The notes under the pieces: generated by a model
Database searches by the model: none
Seen by the model: only the letters and a program-made list of their open reading frames with translations
Told to the model about the DNA's origin: nothing
Made by a program: the position numbers and the translations under genes
In this document: one piece after another, positions 33,001-42,007 of the stretch
How the letters are laid out: the number at the start of each line of letters is the position of its first letter
Position numbering within the stretch: the first letter of the stretch is position 1
Source: Plasmodium coatneyi
Lineage: Eukaryota; Apicomplexa; Aconoidasida; Haemosporida; Plasmodiidae
NCBI RefSeq assembly: GCF_001680005.1
Contig: NC_033557.1
Span: forward strand, 558,001-622,000
Direction: 5' to 3'
DNA: 64,000 nt

Positions 33001-34727
33001 TCATCCACGCCAACCCCGATGACAAGGAAGGGCACCGTTTCGGCGGGAGGGACGGACTTCACCCCGAGGAAGAACAAAAAGCCTGAACCAGCAAGGTAAC
33101 CCAAGAAACCACACAGAATACCCATAACAGCACAGAGAGGTTTACTCCTATACAGAACAGATGTGACATTATTAAACAGGGCATACATAAAGATCAGACA
33201 CACACCAATCAGAAAGAGCAGTCTAGTTAGGTTGTCTATTTTAGAAATTCTATCCACTTCGTCTTCTAAGCTCCTCTCTGTAAACACGTGAAATTTTATG
33301 AACGGTTCATTCCCATCATTGGTTTCCTCGTTCTGTATAACTTCATCCATATTGTACGAACGGACGTAATCTATTAGCTTCTTCTCATATGCCAATACGT
33401 ATGGTTCATACATGGTGGAGTTTAAAAGGGGGATCATAGTCATGATCGCATTGGCAGAAGTGATCGTATAGCTGAATGGACTCTCCTTGTATTGCATGTT
33501 CCCGAGAATACCTTTCAACACCATTTCCTTAAACGTCTTTCTATTAACGTAGAAGTCTAGGTTGTCTACTTTGATCGGGTTTTCATACTTTGCATTCCCC
33601 TTCTCATAGTACAAAAAGATGGAACTCAAATTACAATCGTTATACTTCTTTTCGCATATGTCTTCCAAGGTGAAGGTGACCTGCTTTTTCAACTCCTCAC
33701 TTGCCTCCCTCAAATTTATGTTTAAATTTTTCTCCTTAAATACGTTTTGGAGTAGACACCTGTCCTCCTTCAGCAACATGGGGGGGATATAATAGGGTGG
33801 GAAAAAGGTGTCCCCCTCAAAGTCAGCCAGATTTACCTTTGGCATTTGTTTCTCCTCTAATAGGTTGGCGTCTGTCTTTCCGTTCATCAGGTTCGTAATT
33901 TGTCCTTTCAGCCACTTTATCTTCTCATCCATTATTTTTTGAATTTTGTCCTGCAGTCCCTTAACTTGGTTCCCATCAGAATCCTCACCATTGTTGTTGT
34001 TACTGTTGTTGTCTTCTTCGTTGGGATTGCTGTTAGTGGTGTCATTTTCCCCTTCCTTTTTACCCTCCTCCTCATCACTGTCGTCCTCATCCTCTTCATC
34101 CTCGTTGTCGCTATTTTTGTTCCCCTTCTTTTTTTTCCCCTTTTTCTTATCGTCGCTTTTATACTCCGTCAGTTTGTTCTTCAGTGCAAGGAGCTTATTC
34201 AGGGCAAAGTTAAAATTCAACCTTTTGAAGTTTGGCTTCCAATCCAAGTTGGCATTCACATCTTGTTTATTTAAAAGCATATTATAGACCTCCTTCGACG
34301 CTTCCGTCTGTACAGGTGGCGGCTCAGAATCTTTCCCACATTCATTGATCTCTGTTAGGTCTACTTGTATTTCCTTCGTTCCATCTTCGAACTGCTTCAG
34401 CTCCTTTAAAATATGAGGTTTTAACAAATTGCAGTTTGACTCCACGAGGATAAAGGCCTTTCGACTTTTGTGGAAAAAGTCATTAATGGTCTCATTCGTT
34501 TCACAGGCGTATGAATTTGATATGGAGTAAAGTTTGTAGATGTCTTTTTCATGCTCTCTGTAGTAGAAGCCCATGCTTAGCAGTAGACATCCCAGGAGAC
34601 TGGCGATGATGATTTTACAGGGTCGTTCATACACGAACCCAGCGTAGTCGTATAGCAGGTTGGAAAAGGAGTCCAACGACCTCTGCTTCAGACCCTTCAG
34701 CGATTTCACCATCTTCGTGAACGTCAT
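30087..34727 (-). CDS. NCR1: Niemann-Pick type C1-related protein NCR1, four exons
   Basis: Predicted exons, read leftward, are 34727-30809, 30679-30607, 30403-30274 and 30158-30087, giving 1397 residues. NCR1 is an RND-type membrane transporter at the parasite plasma membrane, linked to cholesterol homeostasis. The N-terminal helix (KIIIASLLGCLLLSMGFYY) is followed by a large extracellular loop carrying a K/D/E/N low-complexity insert (KKKGKKKKGNKNSDNEDEED). The sterol-sensing domain has five spans, from LLFLIGVCLIFMYALF through GILCGFLGYLAGSGFLFFLG to the second half, and contains the RND motif GVGVDDVFVILNSY near residue 572. A second long loop is disordered, and the second membrane block begins around GKAIVYVLFSFILMLSIYGC. 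The small 3' exons supply GFSIDHTSHIVQAFTHSMGK and the last helices (LSTWFVISTLFF, LFFSVTFSCMLLPVLL). Splice phases agree at all three introns. It is the last core gene before the SICAvar array. Confidence 0.95.
30411..30488. repeat. 18-bp minisatellite in NCR1 intron 2
   Basis: About four tandem copies of an 18-base unit of the form GGGATGACACACATACG sit in the intron between NCR1 exons 2 and 3. Copies differ by one or two bases. No function is visible. Confidence 0.85.
30698..30790. repeat. ~30-bp minisatellite in NCR1 intron 1
   Basis: Three tandem imperfect copies of a unit containing GTAAAATTGAATAACGTTGG occupy most of the intron between NCR1 exons 1 and 2. Together with the next intron's repeat, both 5'-most NCR1 introns consist largely of tandem repeats. 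Confidence 0.8.
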
Positions 34728-37078
34728 CTGGGCGGAAGAAGCGGCTAATCACAGTGACAGCCGTCAGACGTAGCAGAAAAAAGGTGTGCCTAGTTGGAGT
34801 AGACGTATGTATGATCACATGAACGGCTCCGCACAAATAAATGGTGGTACATATATATATATTTGTGTGTATTCCTACAGGTGGACATGCTTTCCTCCCG
34901 GGGGAGACGCGTAAACGGGGCAAATGGGGAACTCGGATCACTTGGCCGATCAGTTCCTTCCTGCCCCGTTCGCGCTGCACATATGTGCTTGCTCGCCCTG
35001 TACGTCTGTGCAGGCGTGCATACGGCCGTACAAGCGTCGCTACGCAGGTGTGTAGGTGAATGGACAAGAACAAGTGCACACAGAAAAAATGCGTATGATG
35101 AAAAGCAAATGGGGAGGTCAGATTCTGCTACCACTCGGGAAGCTTACACATGGTTCGTGAGTAAAGTCAGTGACAGGCGGAACGGATCCCTCAGCGGGCG
35201 TGTTTTCATAACGTAACAACGGCACAAATGAGACAAACGCAGAGCTGCTAGCGTGGTGACAGATTCATCTATCCTACGACTAGTAGTCCGGCAAACTGGG
35301 GAATACAAAAGGGACGTGCGTTCGCAGGGGCATTTGCAAGTGGCATACATGTACACCTACGCATGTACCTACGCTCGTTCTCTGCCGGTGGGCATGCCAC
35401 TTGCCGCCCCTACTTAGACGAAACGGAAATTAAAGCAGAAGAATTCTTCGCGCGATCATATGAGGACATGTGTGAATGTGTCAGCGGATCGACAGAAGAT
35501 GAGCGGTAGGAAAAAGGTTAAAATGTCAAAGGGGACGGGAAAAAAAAAAAAAAAAATTACATCACAAATGACAACAAAAACTAAGTTGCTCCTTTTAACG
35601 CCCATGGCACAGTGAAGCGTTCTGCCTCTCCGTCACGTGCAGCGGCATTCAGGAGGGAGAACGTGTCCACGGCGAAAGAGCAACTCACTCGTGCATGTAA
35701 AATATACATAAAAATGGGCGCCAAAAAAATGCACAAAAAATGGACATATAAATTGTACGTATTAAATGTATACGTTCAGATATATACACTTGTGTTCGCG
35801 CAATGCTCCGCACTTTCTTGTAAAATGATTGCTTCCTCCTCGCGTGGGGGGAACAACTCTCGGGCGGATGGCAATCTCGCTCGCTACGCGGGGGAAAAAA
35901 AAAAAAATTCTCATCAACACGGAACGGCGCAAATGCAGTAACTGCAAAGCGGACATAAAATCACGTAATCGCATAATCGCGTTATCGCGTAATGGCGCAA
36001 TGACGCCCGTAATATATACATACATGTAAATTCACTTCGCACGTACTCTGGTCATCACGTATAGGTTAACATTTGCAAGGCGCAAAATGGTTAAAAAAAA
36101 AAAAAAAAAAAGAAGGAAAATCACCAAATGGGAAAATTTTTTTGTTTTTTTCTATTTTATCTCATTTACGTAAATTTACATAGTACAGTATACTTTTTTA
36201 TGTGAAAAAAAAAAAAAAAAAAAAATGAAGGAAAATGCAGGGGGGTGAAGGAATTTAAAGCACTGATTCAACGAATAAGTTTATTATGCAGTGGGGGCAG
36301 GTTTCGCCCGGAGAACAGGAGTATAGAAGTGCACTTGGCACATGTTGTGGGGGAGTTAAATACATACGCATGAGTATATGCGCGTTGGCCTTTATGAACG
36401 TGTATACAATTGTATACATGCCGCTCACAGTTGCAGGCGGCCGCCCCGATTGTATAATTGCAACGGGGCGGAAACGGGAGGGAGAAAAAGGTACCTAGAC
36501 CAAGGGGGACGCTCTCCACGTGGGAATAAATCCCCCCAAGTCCAAGTAGGAAAACCAGCTTGGAATGAATTCCCCACGGAACAGAACCACTTTAACAATT
36601 TGCCTCCCCACCAGCGTGTCGTAACCATGAAAAAGGGGTTGTTAACGAACCCGTACCCAAACGGGTAGTTTTTTAACTTGCTTTATGTGGCTCACAATTT
36701 ATTTGTACCTCTCGCTGGAATGACTTCCACCCCGGGGAAGCATCACCACGGAGCGTATTTTCTCATAGTATAGTACGTATACCCTACATCGCTCAGCCTA
36801 CTTATTATTACTAGGCGAGATGAAGAAAAAATAAAAAGAGAGAAACTTACATGCGCATGCACAAGTGTATGTCACCTATGTTACATGCACATGCAAGCGA
36901 ATCCCGTTGTGCGCTGCACAAAGTGGATCCCTTATAAAAAATAAAAAAGAGAGTACAAATTAAGGCAACATTCGATTCCGCATGCATGTGAAAAAGGGAA
37001 AGAATATGAACGGATTATCTTCTTCAGCAGAGATGTATGAAACTACCCATGTCAACTTTGCACATTTAATTGGAAAAA
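34728..37078. other. NCR1 upstream region, last stretch before the SICAvar array
   Basis: About 2.35 kb upstream of NCR1 with no supported gene. It contains A runs (35541-35557, 36093-36111, 36204-36225), a TA microsatellite near 34850-34862 and a short run of related TCGCGTAAT-like words at 35962-36005. None of it appears in the later array units, so I treat it as core sequence belonging to NCR1. Confidence 0.5.
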
Positions 37079-38100
37079 ACAAAAAAAAAAAAAAAAAGAA
37101 TATTTTGTTTCTTTGTTTGTTTGTTTCCCCTCCGCCGGTACACGGGCATTCTTTCTTAAATTGTTAAACTAGCACGTGTTGTTCCGAAGGGTGCGATCTC
37201 GCCTCGCCACTGCTTTTCTACACTGTTTTGAAGAGCTGGCGTTACCTTATAGAGGGCTTCTTCGTGCAAGCGCACCTCACATTTCGCCATAATGGAACAA
37301 CGAACGTGAGCTAACAATGCATAGTACACAGTTGATGAGCTCCCCTCAACGTAGAAGGCGTTTAGTTTTTTTCGTTTCGGCCAAGTAGGGTGGTATAACC
37401 TATGCGCGCACTCTGCTACGCTACCTCCATAGCGTTTCAATGGTAAAGGTTCCCTGATCAAATTAACCCTGAACGACAGTCATGCATTTCTCTCCGTACC
37501 ACTTTACACATATGTAAGATTATCACCTTCACGAGGGCAACCCTATCCTCTTCTGTGTGATCCTCTTTTCTTCCTTGGGTCCTTCCCCAAAAGTGTAAAA
37601 ATTAAATAAACAGAAAAGGAAAAGAAAACTTCTTCCGTCGTAACGCATTGATCATTTGTTACATCTGTCGTGGGTACGACGAATAATGACCACTGCGCTG
37701 TGTGTCCCTGTGGAATTATGTATTCCGTTTGGTGCGCATTGGGGGAAATCGGCTGTGCGTGGGACGCAAACCTACTTAGACACGGACACTCAAACTGTGC
37801 GTGGCGAAGGGGGCAACAGACGGGCAAACTGGCAGACTACACATTTTAACGAAAACGAGGGTTGCAGAGGTTACGCGAAGAATGACCCAAGTGGTGACTT
37901 TTACAGGTGGCAGTCCATATTCACCTGTCGCCGTTTTTTCCGCTCGAGGGGGAAGGAATGATGTCCTGCGGCCCATGCGTTATTTCGTGGTACAGTATTT
38001 TGTTTTGCTTCAGTTTGCTGCACTCTGCTTTTTTTTTGCTTCATTTTACTTTATTTACTTTTTCTTTTTTTTTTTTTTTTCTTTTTGCGCTATTTAATTT
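37079..38100. repeat. SICAvar-unit conserved non-coding block, copy 1
   Basis: Starting at a poly(A) run (37081-37097), this ~1-kb block is closely similar to 50203-51210 and 63319-64000. Shared anchors are TCCGCCGGTACACGGGC at 37131, TATGCGCGCACTCTGCTACG near 37401 and CCGCTCGAGGGGGAAGGA near 37940. Small indels break the open frames, so it does not look protein-coding. Unlike copies 2 and 3, the 140 bases before the poly(A) run (with AGCTAACCCTTTTTGCCGAC) are missing here. It lies 4.9 kb upstream of SICAvar-1. Likely roles are an array-specific regulatory element or an untranslated/non-coding transcript; neither can be shown from sequence. Confidence 0.85.
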
Positions 38101-39622
38101 GTTTAATAAAATGCCATGTCACTTATTTTACATAAAGAGATATTTTTACCTAAATGATGTACAAAAATTGGGGGGCACCATTTGTGAACACTCCCTCAAA
38201 AAAGTGCATAAGACCCTATTTAACACATTTTTTTTGGCTCATTTTTTTAATTCATTTTTTCACCTCATTCTTTGGTCTATATATTTTTCCAACATTTTTT
38301 TGTTAAAACTTATTGGTGATGTGTGTGCGGAAATTGTTTTCTTTTTTTTTTTTTTTTTTTTGTATGTGTTCGTATGCGACGCGGACACATGCAACGTGCA
38401 ACATCCAACAGCGCGGAATCGGAAGGATGGTCGAACGCGCAAAAGTGAGGAAGAACACAAATGCACAAATGGAACACTGGCAAAACGGACAAGCAAACGT
38501 TCTAACTAAAAAAAAAGAAAAAAAAATTTTACAAACGGAATAATGGACAAATGCACAAATGCAAAAGTGAAAAAATCGCGGATGTAGAATAGAAGCAGAC
38601 CGTTACCGCGTGTTGCTAGCACTTTGCTAACATCCGCAACGCATTTTCCCCCTATTGCAAAAGTCACGAGCGCGGAATATGCTTGTGTTGACTTCCCCCA
38701 CCTCCAGCGCATCAGCGCATATTTCTACAACGAAAGGGCGGGAAAAATAAATGGCTGCGCAAATAACACATTGTGCTCAACCATTTTGCGGTGTACCAAA
38801 TTGGGGGGGGAAAAAAATTGCCGTCTAACAGAACTGTGACTGGGGAAGCGAAAATAACATTAACCTCTGCTCAAATGTTTCTGCAGAAATGCGGATAATT
38901 TATTCCAACAACTTTTTTTAATTTTTTCAACATAAGACTTCTGCACCTGCATAATCTGTTAATTCAAAAAAATATATATATGTACACGTCAACGTTTTAA
39001 CAAAGTGTTCATTTTTGCACAGGAAAAAACGCGCGTCAACGGCTAGGAGAACATGTGTGTAATTTTAACTCATGCATTTCCCATTTTTTGCAGTTGCATA
39101 TTCACTCTTTGTCAACTGCATATGCACTTTCTATGAAGTGCATATTGGTGTTGGACGAATTGAAATGTTTTAAAAAAAAATGATCAGTTTTTTTTTTTTC
39201 TCCTTCGTTTCTGCATCCGTACGAATGTTACCTTGCATCGTGAATATTTCTTCTTTTTTATAGAGCGTCCCGCATTCCTCTTATGTGTGTACTGAGCGTG
39301 AACGATGGAGTAGATTACACGGCAAACGCGACTGCCAAGACGGATGAGATCGGCGAAACTGCATCATCTGTGCCATCTCCTCTTAGCTATAACTATTCCA
39401 CGTAGAGCGCAATGCACACCTCGGAAGCAAATAAGAAACGAAGAATTCGGTCACATTAACAAAAAGCTGAAAGAGAAGTTTGCATCTTCGTTTACCTCGT
39501 CGCCGTCGGGGGTTTCTTCTCCGTGTACAGAAATAAGAAGAAGAGGAAAAATGGACAGTCGGGGGAGAGGAAGCAGCCTCCATAGGGAAGGGGAAAAGTT
39601 TTTTACGCCCTTAAGAATGTGA
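38101..39622. other. Array unit 1, low-complexity region with a second conserved patch
   Basis: Mostly A/T-rich without a supported gene. Bases 38360-38500 (CGGACACATGCAACGTGCAA and what follows, with ACAAATG-type short repeats) correspond to 51840-51960 in unit 2. A small coding-looking frame begins at an ATG near 39280 but stops after about 41 codons. Confidence 0.5.
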
Positions 39623-39838
39623 AACTTTTTCCCAACCTCCTCAACTGCGGAAAAAAAATTAAACTTGTGCAAAGTAGAATGTCTTAACAAACTGGAGAAG
39701 CGTCCGAACGATATTGGCATAGGTGAGCGCTGGCTGGAGGTGAACGAACGTCTGTCAGGGTCTCGGAAGAGCGGAATGGGGATTCCTATCTATGTCGACG
39801 GAGAACGCACCTTTGTAAGGAGACGAACGGTGACGTAA
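39623..39838 (+). pseudogene. Coding-looking open frame without a start codon, possible exon or gene relic
   Basis: A 71-codon frame lacking ATG. It reads TSSTAEKKLNLCKVECLNKL, then KRPNDIGIGERWLEVNERLS, and ends RTFVRRRTVT before TAA at 39836-39838. The first part faintly resembles the Cys-x-x-x-Cys of SICA CRD ends (LCKRVECVTEKW), but the rest does not. A good donor (GTGAGC) occurs inside it at 39722. It may be a decayed exon, or chance. No equivalent was found in unit 2. Confidence 0.25.
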
Positions 39839-40744
39839 AAAAAGGGACTCCAGGAGAAAAGGAAGGAATACATGGACGCTGGGAAAATGGAAGGATGTGT
39901 GAACAGATCCTCAGGGGGCGACACACCACCCTGATAGAAAGAACACAAGTGCTTTTCCGCAACAAAAGGAACATCCTCAAAATTGAAAAAAAGAGAAAAA
40001 TGTAATTTAGAAGGATATGCCAGATAAGGGCCAACTATGCAGTGATGTGCAGAGGGTATGTACAAAGGAGGAAGGAAAGGATGTCTAGAGAAGGTTGTTA
40101 AGGTGGTAGGTGGAAAGAAGAGTCGTGGGGGTGTGAAGGAACGTTTATGGGGGTGTTAGAATGAAGAGGTGTAAGGATGTAGAGGTAGGGTGTAAGGGTA
40201 TTAGGGTGAAGGATTTTAGGGGTGTTAAAATGATGTTGTTAGGATTGAAGGAAGAGGAGGTTCACTTCCTTTAGGGAGGGGTACAACCGAAGGGTGTATA
40301 AATAAAAAAGAAGAAAAAGAAAAAAAAAAAGAACGAAGGAAGGAAGAGAAGGTGTAAAAAAGGAAGGTATAGGTAAAAAAAGAGAAGATTTAAGTAAAGA
40401 AGGAAGGTTTAAGGAAAGAAAAAAAGAAGAAGGAAGGTGTAAGGAAGGAAAGTGTAAAGAAGGAAAGTTTAAGGAAGAAAAAAAAGAAAAGGTGTAAGGA
40501 AGGAAGGTGTGTAATTCGTTTGCATTCTTTTTTTATTAAGACAATACTGTCTATAAAGAGAGGAAGGTTATTATTCTTAAGGAAAAAAATGAAGATCGAT
40601 GAATAGAAAAAAATAAGGTAATAAGGAAGAGGTGAGTTGGATAATTCCTGTTCCTTCATCTCCCTATTCCTTTAGGGAAATGTAAAAAAGTTTACATAGA
40701 TAGGATATATCGGAGGGGGGAGTGTACCTTTTTTTACTTTCTGC
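39839..40744. repeat. Second conserved patch followed by purine-rich repeats, unit 1
   Basis: Bases 39905-40075 (ACACCACCCTGATAGAAAGA, AGAAGGATATGCCAGATAAG) match 52115-52270 in unit 2 closely. From about 40075 the plus strand becomes almost pure A/G, built from variations of AAGGAAGGTGTAAGG with short T-containing breaks. The frames are meaningless low-complexity sequence. Confidence 0.7.
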
Positions 40745-40912
40745 TTTTTTTTTTTTTTTTTTTTCCTTTTCCTTTTTTTAAAGAATGAGAAATGTATAAA
40801 GGAGATCTCTTTTTTTTTCCCAGAATGCAGTGTATGTGGGAAAAGAAGAGATCTCCTTTATACATTTCTCATTCTTTAAAAAAAGGAAAAGGAAAAAAAA
40901 AAAAAAAAAAAA
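40745..40912. repeat. Long perfect inverted repeat (66-base arms, 36-base spacer)
   Basis: Bases 40745-40810 are the reverse complement of 40847-40912. The core 40 bases of each arm are complex sequence (AAAGAATGAGAAATGTATAA then AGGAGATCTCT); the outer part is T/A-rich. Arms are perfect by eye and separated by 36 bases. In RNA or extruded DNA this would form a very stable hairpin. It lies 1.1 kb upstream of the SICAvar-1 start codon. Confidence 0.9.
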
Positions 40913-42007
40913 AGAAGAAAGTAAAAAAAAAAAAAGAGAGAAAGAGAAGAGTAGAATGATGATACAGATTTCTTTTCTTTATTTTTTTTTTTTTTTTAAG
41001 AAGAATATATAAAGGAAAAGAGATTAGAGAATTTTTTTTCTTTGAACGATAAAAAAAGGGGAAGAAGAGGAAAGAAAAGAAAGGGGCATAATGGTGGTTG
41101 GGCAAGTTCTTCCTTCTCCTTCTTCTGTTGTTTCGATGAATGCAAGGATTGAATAAAAGAAAGAAAGTTTTTTTTTGTTTTTTATTTTAGAGAAAGAATA
41201 AAAAGAAAAAAGAAAAGAAGTAAAGAAAAAAAGAAAAGAGTAAAGGAGAAGAAAGAATAAAGAAGATGAAAGAGGGGTTTCTTTTTTTTTTTTTAAGGAA
41301 ATAAAAGGAAATTAAGAAAATAAGAAAAAGAAAATAAGGTTAAGGGGAAAAAAAAAGAAAAGAGGAAGTGGATAATTCCTCCCTCTTTTTGTAAAAGAAA
41401 CAGAAAAAAAAAAGCGAAGTTGGAGAGGAGAAGAAGGTAAGAAAGGCAGGTAATTCCTCCCTTTCTTCTTCTTCCTTCTCTGTTCTTTGTTTTTCTTTTT
41501 TTCAGAAAGAAAGTGGTGTACAGGAAAAGAGGGGAATCAGGAAGGTTGCATGCAAGAATTTTTCTGTTTTTGTTCTTTCTAAGAACGAAAAAGGAAAGAA
41601 AGAAAAGAACGAACAAAATTGTAAAAAAAAAGGAAGAAAGAATAAAAAAAGAACAACAAAAAAAAAAGAGAACAGGAAAATAAGAAATGGAATAAGAAGA
41701 AAAAGGGGGGTTTAAAAAAGAAGAAAAAGGTTTAAAACGGAAAAACAAAAATTTCAAAGAAAAAAGGGGGAAGTAAAACTGGGAATAAAGAAAACCATAA
41801 AAGGGCAAAAAGGAAGAATGTGAATAAACGACGATTACAGTAAGGAAATGGGAGGACATGGGAATAAATTCGTAAATGGAGAAGTATTTCTTTAGGGTTG
41901 CGGATATGGTGAGTTATAATATTCACCTACCAAAAAATAAGTCTTAATGAGGTAGTAGGAGTTAGGGAAATATTTAAAACTTAAATTACAATACTAAATA
42001 TATCACC
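40913..42007. promoter_or_regulatory. SICAvar-1 proximal upstream region
   Basis: About 1.1 kb of A-rich/T-rich sequence directly upstream of the first coding exon, so it should include the promoter and 5' leader. Subregions such as the one around TGGTGTACAGGAAAAG (41514) and AGGAAGGTTGCATGC (41538) match 54769-54810 upstream of SICAvar-2. The word GGATAATTCC or close variants recurs at 41371, 41448 and nearby, with pyrimidine tracts behind each copy, as it does upstream of the second gene. No factor-binding site is recognised. Confidence 0.5.

Noticed and set aside
37099..38095. Conserved array block as a protein-coding gene
   Set aside because: Open frames in the three copies are short, differ between copies and are broken by indels that are not multiples of three.
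41293..41859. 188-codon minus-strand open frame upstream of SICAvar-1
   Set aside because: It is the complement of an A/G-rich tract and translates to F/L/S low-complexity sequence.
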